64,000 nt of DNA from Aliarcobacter sp. Its GTDB lineage: Bacteria > Campylobacterota > Campylobacteria > Campylobacterales > Arcobacteraceae. Below, piece after piece: positions 18,792 to 25,871 of the stretch; the first letter of the stretch is position 1, and the number at the start of each line of letters is the position of its first letter. The notes beneath the pieces were generated by a model. That model searched no databases. It was not told the origin of the DNA and saw only the letters and a list, made by a program, of their open reading frames with translations. Made by a program: the position numbers and the translations under genes. The stretch covers positions 62,001 to 126,000 of the forward strand of contig JAQTXB010000002.1 in assembly GCA_028688995.1 (NCBI GenBank), given 5' to 3'.

Positions 18792-19338
18792 TTGTTCTGA
18801 TATAAATATAGCCAACAATTCCATCAACAGTGAAACTTCCTGTAATAATCCAGTTTGTTTCATCTTTTAATTCAAATGTTGAACTAAATACTTTATCATT
18901 ATTTTTAAATTGTTCATTGTTTAATATTAAATCAGCATCAGCCGAAATAGATTTAGATACTTCTAACTCAATATTTATATCTTTTTTCTCTTTTGTAATT
19001 TTGTCAATTACAATAATATTTAAACTATTTTGCCCTACTTTTAGAATATCTTTGTGAGATGAATATTTTTCCATTACCCTTTGAGAGTATTTAATATCAT
19101 CTGTAGTTAAATCAAATTTCTTTTCATTTACATCTAATTCAAAATTATACTTAGACAAAAACTTATCGTTTGAAATCATCATATCATTATAGTGTTCATC
19201 AACATCTTGATATTTTTTCATAAAACTTTTATCTTCAATTACCGGTGCATTAACAGCACTCTTTACGGTCCAAACAATCATTGAAAATACAAAACTAAAT
19301 ATTCCAATAAAAAATAAAGGCCAATAATTTCTTTTCAT
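18781..19338 (-). CDS. FixH-like membrane protein of the cbb3 oxidase cluster
   Basis: The 185-residue protein has one N-terminal membrane helix (about 5-28). The segment KKYQDVDEHYNDMM, similar in kind to the FixH/CcoH signature, follows, and then a periplasmic beta-rich domain of about 130 residues. FixH proteins help assemble or stabilise cbb3 oxidase. The gene lies in the ccoNOQP run, four bases before the TPM gene. The match is weak at the sequence level, so the function rests mainly on topology and context. Confidence 0.62.
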   Translation of the reverse strand: MKRNYWPLFFIGIFSFVFSMIVWTVKSAVNAPVIEDKSFMKKYQDVDEHYNDMMISNDKFLSKYNFELDVNEKKFDLTTDDIKYSQRVMEKYSSHKDILKVGQNSLNIIVIDKITKEKKDINIELEVSKSISADADLILNNEQFKNNDKVFSSTFELKDETNWIITGSFTVDGIVGYIYIRTNAI

Positions 19339-19342
19339 ATAA

Positions 19343-19972
19343 CTACTTTCTTTTTCTTAATATGGCGTAAGTATAAGCTAATAATCCTAAAACAACTATA
19401 GTATACATGAAAACTCGCCAAACTGTACTAGAAATTTTCCCTTCATTCCCGATACTACTTTCTAATTTAATTTTTTTTGATTCTGCAATTGTATCAGCAA
19501 TTGCAGCATAACCATTTAATGTAGCTGCACTAACTTTTGCAAAAATCGTATTTTTATCATTTGAAGCTAATAAGGGAACAACGTAACCATCTAAAATTTC
19601 ATTCTTATCTAAAATATTTTTAAATTCATCACTAAACAATAAATTTGCATGTGTTTCTTGAACTGCAATAGTAAGTAATACATAAGGTTTTTCTAGAGTT
19701 GATATTATTTGATTTTCATTATTTTTAATAAAATCAATTTTTTCTTTTGTTTTAATATTTTCGTCTAATCCTAAAGTAGATTTTGCATAAATATATATGT
19801 TAACACCTAATTTAGATTTAGTTTCAGCACCTATTTCGTTTATTTTTTCTTTTGCTCGATTATCAATTAATTTGTCATCATTTAATATAAAGTTTTGAGC
19901 ACTTAAATTTTGGCAGAAAAAAAATAGAAGTGATATAATCACTCCTATTTTCATAAAGTTTATTTTTTTCAT
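19343..19972 (-). CDS. TPM-domain (DUF477) membrane protein of the cbb3 cluster
   Basis: The 209-residue protein has a signal peptide ending near SAQN and an extracytoplasmic domain of the TPM type: NRAKEKINEIGAETKSKLGVNIYIYA, then PYVLLTIAVQETHANLLFS. A C-terminal membrane helix and a basic tail (YAILRKRK) follow. TPM domains occur in proteins of photosystem repair and respiratory maintenance, but no shared activity is established. The ATG is adjacent to the stop of the 30-codon gene. It may start at the second Met (residue 7). A role in oxidase assembly is inferred from location only. Confidence 0.72.
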   Translation of the reverse strand: MKKINFMKIGVIISLLFFFCQNLSAQNFILNDDKLIDNRAKEKINEIGAETKSKLGVNIYIYAKSTLGLDENIKTKEKIDFIKNNENQIISTLEKPYVLLTIAVQETHANLLFSDEFKNILDKNEILDGYVVPLLASNDKNTIFAKVSAATLNGYAAIADTIAESKKIKLESSIGNEGKISSTVWRVFMYTIVVLGLLAYTYAILRKRK

Positions 19973-20065
19973 TTATCCAACAAACACTTTTGTTGCATCA
20001 AAGAAACCGTAATAAGCTGTCATTACAGCTGCTACAACAAGTAAAATACCAATAATTTTTTCCAT
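19973..20065 (-). CDS. 30-residue single-helix membrane microprotein
   Basis: This short frame encodes MEKIIGILLVVAAVMTAYYG followed by FFDATKVFVG. It is a hydrophobic helix with a short polar end. It has a good ribosome site (AAGGGGTAAGAT before the ATG). It fills exactly the gap between the DUF4006 gene and the TPM gene, and its TAA is immediately followed by the next ATG. Codon use and tight packing indicate a real gene. I do not recognise the family. Small single-helix subunits such as CcoQ and CcoM stabilise cbb3 oxidases in other bacteria, so a similar role is possible but unproven. Confidence 0.72.
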   Translation of the reverse strand: MEKIIGILLVVAAVMTAYYGFFDATKVFVG

Positions 20066-20075
20066 ATCTTACCCC

Positions 20076-20318
20076 TTATTTACCAGAACCAACAAGTTGA
20101 TACTGTTTATAATTTTCAGAACTATTCATTTTTATAGCATTTAAATCTTGATTGATTTTATAAAAATTACTAGCCTCTTTTTGTTGTACAATTAATGCAT
20201 TAAATACTAAAAATCCTAAGATTGATAATAACAATACAACTGCAACTAACATACCTGTAATACCATTTAATTTAAAGATTCCTCTTTCATTTTCATTCAT
20301 TTGTGTATTTCCAGCCAT
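20076..20318 (-). CDS. DUF4006 small membrane protein of the cbb3 cluster
   Basis: The 80-residue protein has one central membrane helix (GMLVAVVLLLSILGFLVFNA) between a polar N-terminus containing NERGIFKLNGITG and a polar C-terminal tail. I recall this family in Campylobacterota directly after ccoP, the arrangement here, with only one base between the genes. Its role is not known. Tight linkage suggests a cbb3 oxidase accessory protein. Confidence 0.8.
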   Translation of the reverse strand: MAGNTQMNENERGIFKLNGITGMLVAVVLLLSILGFLVFNALIVQQKEASNFYKINQDLNAIKMNSSENYKQYQLVGSGK

Positions 20319-20319
20319 C

Positions 20320-21210
20320 TTACTCTCCTATACTTCTTAAGTATGTAGCTAATGCTTTCTCTTGAGTATCATTTAATCTACCATCAAAACTTGGCATTGA
20401 TCCAATAGCACCTTTTTTACCATTTTTTAGAACGGCTGTTACTAAAGAATCATCATAAGCTCTGATATTTGGAGCAACTGCTTCCATTCCTTTTCCATCA
20501 TCACCATGACAAGAAGAACAAGCAGCAAATGATGCAGGTTGTGTACCTTTAAATCCACCAGCAACATAATCAGCAACTGCATTAATATCTGCCTCATCTG
20601 TTAACATCATTGGAGGCATTCCTGCAGGATATGCAGTAGTTAAGTTATTCGCACCATTTTTAATAGTATAAACAACTTGTTCTTTTGAAATTCTTTTTGT
20701 TAAGTTATGAGCTTTCCCAGCAATTCCCTCAGCATCTACACCATGACAAGGTGCACATTGTACTAAGAAAGTTGATTGACCCATAGCTTTTAGAGTTTCA
20801 TCTGATGGATTTTCCCATTTTTTCTCAAATTTCGCATTATATTCTAATGTCTCTTCATTCCATTGACCAACTTGTGAAAAACCATTAATTGGATAACCAA
20901 CAGTAAAATACCAAAACATCCAAACAATTGTTCCAATAAATGCTAAAGCCCAACCAGTTGGAACGGCATTTTTATACTCACCAATCCCATCCCATCTCTC
21001 TTCAGCTAAATCACCACTTGCCGTATCATTTTTCATTTGATTAACATATTTTAATACAACAAATACTGAAATTGTAATAATAGCAACTGCACCCAGCATT
21101 GCTAAGCTGTTAATATAATCATCACCATTAAAAGCATCACCTGCTGCAAAGTAAGTTCCTGCTAATAAAGCGATGATAAGAATTATTCCACCTATAACCA
21201 TAGACTTCAT
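20320..21210 (-). CDS. ccoP: cbb3-type cytochrome c oxidase diheme subunit III
   Basis: CcoP brings electrons into the cbb3 oxidase. The 296-residue protein has membrane helices at about 4-22, 37-55 and 88-105. Two cytochrome c domains follow, with CAPCH at 152-156 and CSSCH at 231-235. Candidate axial methionines are in AGMPPMM and IGSMPSFDG. The FixP-type N-terminal domain before the third helix includes the ERWDGIGEYKNAVP stretch typical of CcoP. It follows ccoQ after one base. Confidence 0.97.
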   Translation of the reverse strand: MKSMVIGGIILIIALLAGTYFAAGDAFNGDDYINSLAMLGAVAIITISVFVVLKYVNQMKNDTASGDLAEERWDGIGEYKNAVPTGWALAFIGTIVWMFWYFTVGYPINGFSQVGQWNEETLEYNAKFEKKWENPSDETLKAMGQSTFLVQCAPCHGVDAEGIAGKAHNLTKRISKEQVVYTIKNGANNLTTAYPAGMPPMMLTDEADINAVADYVAGGFKGTQPASFAACSSCHGDDGKGMEAVAPNIRAYDDSLVTAVLKNGKKGAIGSMPSFDGRLNDTQEKALATYLRSIGE

Positions 21211-21211
21211 C

Positions 21212-21436
21212 TTATTTCTCCTTATTATCTATATCTTTATCATTTTTTCTTTCTTCAAGAGGAACTGAAACACTTGAATCATCATGCACAAGTTTTGAAT
21301 ATTTCTCAAAATCTCTCTCCCCTGTTTTATCCCTTTTATAAATAGAATAAGCATAAGAATAAAATATGATAAATATCACTAAAATCAAAAAGAATTTAGC
21401 ATATCCTTGTACTGTTAAAAGTGTTTCATAATCCAT
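21212..21436 (-). CDS. ccoQ: cbb3-type oxidase small subunit CcoQ
   Basis: The 74-residue protein has one membrane helix (AKFFLILVIFIIFYSYAYSI), then the charged segment YKRDKTGERDFEKYSKLVHD typical of CcoQ/FixQ. CcoQ stabilises the CcoN-CcoO-CcoP complex. It lies in the standard position between ccoO and ccoP. Confidence 0.93.
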   Translation of the reverse strand: MDYETLLTVQGYAKFFLILVIFIIFYSYAYSIYKRDKTGERDFEKYSKLVHDDSSVSVPLEERKNDKDIDNKEK

Positions 21437-21444
21437 AACAACCT

Positions 21445-22128
21445 CTATTTTAAAGAATTTAAATATGCAATTAATGCAACTATTTCAGGAATTTGACCAT
21501 TTGCAACAGCATCTTTGATAGCTTCATTTTTCATTCCAGCTGCAATTGCTTTTGCATCTTCTTTTGCTTTTTCAATAGCTGTAGCATAATCACCAAGTTC
21601 TACATCAATTTTTCCATCACCATTTAAATCTTGATCATATGGTGTTGCAAATACTGTTTTTACTGTATATGCTTCTGCATATGCTGTATCTAAATCAGCT
21701 TTATTTGTAAATTGGTGTTTGTATGCTGGCATAATACTTCCAGGTACAACTGCTGATGGTTCAAACATATGGTTCTCATGCCAATCTGTAGTTCTGTAAT
21801 TTCCAACTCTCATTAAATCTGGACCTGTTCTTTTTGATCCCCATAAAAATGGTCTATCATAAGCATATTCACCAGATAATGAATACATACCATATCTATC
21901 AGTCTCTGATTTAAATGGTCTAATTAATTGAGAGTGACACGCATTACAAGAATCTTTTATATAAACTTGTCTTCCCGCTAACTCTAATACACTGTATGGT
22001 TTTGTACCAACAGATGGTCTACTTTGTTTTGCAAAATCTGGAATAACTTCAACTATACCTGCAAATGAAACAAATAAAAATACTAGTACCGCAAAGAAAA
22101 ACGGTCTTTGTTCAAACCAATGAAACAT
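21445..22128 (-). CDS. ccoO: cbb3-type cytochrome c oxidase monoheme subunit II, with a calcium-loop-like insert
   Basis: The 227-residue CcoO has an N-terminal membrane anchor (about 9-28), heme motif CNACH at 61-65, RTGPDLMRVG, and an axial Met in PGSIMPAYK. Between the cytochrome core and the C-terminal helix lies DQDLNGDGKIDVELGD (165-180). Its DLNGDGKID core (167-175) has the spacing of an EF-hand or dockerin calcium loop. The subunit hands electrons from CcoP to CcoN. It is third-to-last in a four-gene oxidase operon with 13 bases to ccoN. Confidence 0.97.
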   Translation of the reverse strand: MFHWFEQRPFFFAVLVFLFVSFAGIVEVIPDFAKQSRPSVGTKPYSVLELAGRQVYIKDSCNACHSQLIRPFKSETDRYGMYSLSGEYAYDRPFLWGSKRTGPDLMRVGNYRTTDWHENHMFEPSAVVPGSIMPAYKHQFTNKADLDTAYAEAYTVKTVFATPYDQDLNGDGKIDVELGDYATAIEKAKEDAKAIAAGMKNEAIKDAVANGQIPEIVALIAYLNSLK

Positions 22129-22141
22129 AATTTCTCCTTTC

Positions 22142-23611
22142 TTATGCAGCTACTGGTGTAGCATTTGCTGGTTCTTTATCAAGTACTCTTCCACATTTAA
22201 TAGTTTTATAAATGTTAAATGCGAACATAAAGAATCCAATTAGGTACAACAACCCACCAACAGCTCTAATTGTATAATATGGATGTAATACAGTTACTGT
22301 ATCAATAAATGAGTAAACTAATGAACCATATTCATCGTAAGCTCTCCACATCATACCTTGTGTAATACCTGCAATCCACATTGAAGTAAAGTATAAAACG
22401 ATACCTGTAGTTTGTAACCAGAATTGTGTATCCATTAATGATTTAGAGTAAATTTCTCTTTTATACATTCTTGGAACCATATGGAATAATGCAGCCATAA
22501 TCATAAATACAACCCATCCTAAAACACCATCATGTACGTGTCCTGGAATCCAGTCAGTAAAGTGTGCAATAGCATTTACAGATTTAATAGCTTGAATTGG
22601 TCCTTCAATTGTTGATAACATATAGAATGTTGAAGCTAAAACCATAAATTTGATTAATGTATTTGTTTGTAATTGTTGCCATTCACCCTTCATTGTTAAA
22701 AGCATATTAATAGCTGATCCCCATGATGGTAAAATTAAAACAACTGACATAACTGAACCCATTGTTTGCATCCAATCTGGAACCGTTGAATAAATAAGGT
22801 GGTGTCCACCAGCCCATAAGTAAACAAATAATAATCCCCAGAATGCTAAGATAGAAAGTTTATAAGAATAAACATTTTGTCCTGATTCTTTTGGTAAGAA
22901 ATAATAAATCATAGCAATAATAGGAGTTGTGAAAACGAATGCAACAGCATTGTGTCCATACCACCATTGAACTAGCGCATCATTAGTTCCTGAATACATA
23001 GAAACAGAGTGAATCCATGAACCATAACCAGATACTAGTGCTGTTGGAACTTCCATATTATTAAATAAATATAACATTGCAACTGCGATAAATGTAGCAA
23101 TAAAATACCATAAAGAAATATAAAGAGTTCTTTCTCTTCTAATTCCAATTAATCCAAAAATTGAAATACCCCATAAAACCCACCAAACAACAACTAAGAT
23201 ATCTAATGGCCACTCTAACTCAGCGTATTCTTTTGATGTTGTGATACCCATAAAAAGTGTAACAACGGCAAGAAGAATAGTAATGAAATATAAAGCAAAG
23301 TGTAATTTAGCGATAGCCATTAAAAAAGGTGACTCTTTTAATGAAACTTTTAGTACCCTTTGCGAAATATAATACCATGCTGCAAATATACCACTTAGAG
23401 CAAAACCAAAAGCAACACCATTAGTGTGTAAAGGTCTTAATCTACTAAATGTACCATATTCCCCTGCTAAATTACTTAACTGTGGAAACGCCAATTGAAA
23501 CGCAAGTATAACACCAACTGTCATACCTATGATACCAAACAAAATTGTTGCAAATGTAAACGCTTTTGCAACTGAGTAATCGTACTCAATTTGTGCACCG
23601 TTTTGCATCAA
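22142..23611 (-). CDS. ccoN: cbb3-type cytochrome c oxidase catalytic subunit I
   Basis: CcoN reduces oxygen at the heme b3-CuB site and pumps protons. The 489-residue protein has 12 membrane helices. Expected histidine motifs are present: RPLHTNGVAFG for low-spin heme, WWYGHNAVAFVF and GGHHLIYST for CuB, and HFTDWIPGHVHDGVLGW for the hemes. It is the first gene of the oxidase operon, with ribosome site TAGGAGGAG. The enzyme has high oxygen affinity and suits a microaerobic lifestyle. Confidence 0.98.
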   Translation of the reverse strand: MMQNGAQIEYDYSVAKAFTFATILFGIIGMTVGVILAFQLAFPQLSNLAGEYGTFSRLRPLHTNGVAFGFALSGIFAAWYYISQRVLKVSLKESPFLMAIAKLHFALYFITILLAVVTLFMGITTSKEYAELEWPLDILVVVWWVLWGISIFGLIGIRRERTLYISLWYFIATFIAVAMLYLFNNMEVPTALVSGYGSWIHSVSMYSGTNDALVQWWYGHNAVAFVFTTPIIAMIYYFLPKESGQNVYSYKLSILAFWGLLFVYLWAGGHHLIYSTVPDWMQTMGSVMSVVLILPSWGSAINMLLTMKGEWQQLQTNTLIKFMVLASTFYMLSTIEGPIQAIKSVNAIAHFTDWIPGHVHDGVLGWVVFMIMAALFHMVPRMYKREIYSKSLMDTQFWLQTTGIVLYFTSMWIAGITQGMMWRAYDEYGSLVYSFIDTVTVLHPYYTIRAVGGLLYLIGFFMFAFNIYKTIKCGRVLDKEPANATPVAA

Positions 23612-23637
23612 TCTCCTCCTACTAATTTTATATACAA

Positions 23638-23653
23638 GTCACAAAAATGTCAC
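23638..23653. repeat. Direct repeat GTCAC x2 in the ccoN leader region
   Basis: GTCAC occurs at 23638-23642 and again at 23649-23653, an 11-base phase, in the gap before ccoN. Same-face spacing suits a dimeric response regulator, but no binding protein can be named. Confidence 0.3.
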
Positions 23654-23734
23654 TCATTGCGGTAATCATAGCTAAGCAAAACTTAAAATCAACAAAAAAA
23701 TTAACGAATAATTAACAAATGAAATACTATTTTT

Positions 23735-23740
23735 ATTATA
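23735..23740 (-). promoter_or_regulatory. Putative -10 element of the cco operon
   Basis: Read on the minus strand this is a consensus TATAAT about 125 bases upstream of the ccoN ATG and just after the smpB terminator hairpin. No convincing -35 or FNR-type palindrome is visible. Confidence 0.4.
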
Positions 23741-23752
23741 ATTTGTACTTAT

Positions 23753-23779
23753 AAAACAAGATATTTTCTATCTTATTTT
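23753..23779 (-). terminator. Terminator after smpB
   Basis: On the minus strand AAAATAAGATA pairs with TATCTTGTTTT (one wobble) across a 5-base loop. The stem spans the smpB stop region and separates the uvrD-truB-ispE-smpB run from the cco operon. Confidence 0.65.
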
Positions 23780-24249
23780 ATACCTTTTAGTATCTGTTGA
23801 GTCTCTCTTTGCATTGTTTTTGCTTTAAGATCTTCTCTTTTATCATGAAGTTTTTTACCTTGAGCAGTTGCTACTTCAACCTTTATCATATTTTTATCAT
23901 TAAAATATAATTTTGTAGCAATTAAAGTTATTCCGTCTTTTGTAACTTTTGCATATAATTTTGCAATTTGTTTTGCATGTAAAAGAAGTTTTCTATCTTT
24001 TCTTTCATCAGGTCTATAAGTTGTATGAGTTGTGCTTAAATGTGAAATATGCATATTTAAAATAAACACTTCACCCTTAATTATTCTCACAAATGAATCT
24101 TTTAAATTAATTCTACCTTCTCTAATAGCTTTTACTTCACTACCTTCAAGCATAATTCCTGCTTCTAAAGTTTCTAAAATTGTAAAATCATGGAACGCTT
24201 TTCTATTTTTAAAAACTAAATTTCTTTTTGTATCTTTTTTATTTGACAT
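23773..24249 (-). CDS. smpB: SsrA-binding protein
   Basis: SmpB binds tmRNA and delivers it to stalled ribosomes for trans-translation. The 158-residue protein shows [18 protein letters not shown] and [19 protein letters not shown] near the N-terminus. Downstream are [25 protein letters not shown] and a basic C-terminal tail [14 protein letters not shown]. Length is normal. Its start overlaps the ispE stop by 11 bases. The ssrA RNA gene itself is not in the window. Confidence 0.97.
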   Translation of the reverse strand: MSNKKDTKRNLVFKNRKAFHDFTILETLEAGIMLEGSEVKAIREGRINLKDSFVRIIKGEVFILNMHISHLSTTHTTYRPDERKDRKLLLHAKQIAKLYAKVTKDGITLIATKLYFNDKNMIKVEVATAQGKKLHDKREDLKAKTMQRETQQILKGIK

Positions 24250-25012
24250 TGTTTACCTTAAAAAATGAACTTCCACTTCCACTAAAATACCAACCCTCTT
24301 TTGCGTACTCTTTTAATTCAGAATATACACTAATTGCTGGTTCAAATAAATCATTAGCTTCTTTTATATCAAAATTATTTAAAATTTCAGTTGATTTCAT
24401 TTTTAATAATTTATTTGCATCCTCTTTTGAGATTTGTTTATAAAAATTTTCCCTAAAAACTTTAAAAATTTCGCCAGTATTACATTTAACTTTTGGTGTT
24501 ATTGTTTCTATATTTAGAATATCTTCATCAAATTTTTCAACAATTTCTCCAATTCCAGTCACATTCGCACTATCATATTCATATACAAAAAAAGGAACAT
24601 CAGCACCAATATTAACAGCTATTTTACATAATTCATCTTTTGATAAATTTAGATTACAATATTTATTAGTCATAATCAAAAATGTAGCAGCATTTGAACT
24701 TCCACCACCAAGTCCTGCAAACTCAGGAATTTTTTTTTCTATTTTTACACTATAATTTTTAAAAAACTCTTCAACACCATTATATTTTTCTAATAATTTG
24801 TATGCTTTATATACAGTATTTGTTTCCAAATTGCAACCAAAACTTCCTATAATATCAAAAGCTTTCCTGCTAGATTTAATAAATGAGACAGTATCATATA
24901 AACTATGTACTCGAACAAATCTTGATACAAGTTCGTGATATGAGTCTCTTTTGTTTGATATTTTTAAAAAAATATTTACTTTTGCATAAGATTTTTCACT
25001 CATTTCATTCAT
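24239..25012 (-). CDS. ispE: 4-diphosphocytidyl-2-C-methyl-D-erythritol kinase
   Basis: IspE phosphorylates CDP-methylerythritol in the MEP isoprenoid pathway. The 257-residue GHMP kinase has AKVNIFLKI near the N-terminus, the ATP loop [14 protein letters not shown], a GADVPFF motif and C-terminal FSGSGSSFF. The same pathway is represented by dxs at 53854. It overlaps truB by 4 bases and smpB by 11, so the three are cotranscribed. Confidence 0.96.
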   Translation of the reverse strand: MNEMSEKSYAKVNIFLKISNKRDSYHELVSRFVRVHSLYDTVSFIKSSRKAFDIIGSFGCNLETNTVYKAYKLLEKYNGVEEFFKNYSVKIEKKIPEFAGLGGGSSNAATFLIMTNKYCNLNLSKDELCKIAVNIGADVPFFVYEYDSANVTGIGEIVEKFDEDILNIETITPKVKCNTGEIFKVFRENFYKQISKEDANKLLKMKSTEILNNFDIKEANDLFEPAISVYSELKEYAKEGWYFSGSGSSFFKVNNVK

Positions 25013-25860
25013 ACTTTTAGTACCTTATTTAATAAATATTTAACATCACCCTCTTCTATTTCAATAATACTAAAAAATTTATCAGTAATAATTAGATATT
25101 TTCCATTCTCTTTTTTTTCCAAATAATCTACCGAAATTTTTTTACCTGTATTTAACCAATCAACTGTACCAAAATAGTTATTAATTGGTAAATCTATATA
25201 ATCAAGGGGATTTAAATCTTTTTCATTATCAAAGAAAAATGCACCCTCATTTATTCTTTCCAAATAAGATAATGTTCCTACTCTATTTAACTTTTCTAAT
25301 AATATTTGAGCAAATGACCTAATGTAGGAACCTTCACTTACAGTTGTTTCAAATGTAATAAAAGGATGTCTATATGATATAAATTTTGTATCATATATAT
25401 TCATTTTACATTTATCAAGTTCAATATCATGCCCTTGTCTTGCTAATTCATAAGCACGAACACCATCTATTTTTTTTGCTGAAAATTTTGGTGGAATATA
25501 TTCTAATTCACCAACTAATGAATTTAATTGGAATTTTATATCTTCAACATTTACTTTTTCAACTAAATCTACACTTATTACTTTTTCAATATCAAAAGAT
25601 TCAGATTGTGCACCTAACCAAACAACAGCTTTATATGTTTTTGGAGTTTTTTTTAGATATTTAAAGAGTTTAGAATATTGACCGAAGGCAACAATTAAAC
25701 ACCCTTTTGCAAAAGGGTCAAGTGTTCCACTAAAACCAGCTTTTTTATTTTTATATTTTTTCTTAATTTTTGTTAAATAAAAATTTGAACTAATAAACAA
25801 AGGTTTATTTACTACTATCAATTTATTTATTGATTCTTTATCATAAAATCTTTTTTGCAA
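25009..25860 (-). CDS. truB: tRNA pseudouridine(55) synthase
   Basis: TruB makes pseudouridine 55 in the T-loop of tRNAs. The 283-residue protein has the catalytic Asp in KAGFSGTLDPFAKGCLIV (about 41-58), the YKAVVWLGAQSESFD segment, and VSEGSYIRSFAQIL. It lies 11 bases after uvrD. Campylobacter has csrA between truB and ispE, as I recall; here the two genes overlap directly. Confidence 0.95.
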   Translation of the reverse strand: MQKRFYDKESINKLIVVNKPLFISSNFYLTKIKKKYKNKKAGFSGTLDPFAKGCLIVAFGQYSKLFKYLKKTPKTYKAVVWLGAQSESFDIEKVISVDLVEKVNVEDIKFQLNSLVGELEYIPPKFSAKKIDGVRAYELARQGHDIELDKCKMNIYDTKFISYRHPFITFETTVSEGSYIRSFAQILLEKLNRVGTLSYLERINEGAFFFDNEKDLNPLDYIDLPINNYFGTVDWLNTGKKISVDYLEKKENGKYLIITDKFFSIIEIEEGDVKYLLNKVLKV

Positions 25861-25871
25861 GTTAAATCCAA

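Noticed and set aside
23612-23760. FNR-type TTGAT-N4-ATCAA box before ccoN.
   Set aside because: No matching palindrome could be found by reading both strands.
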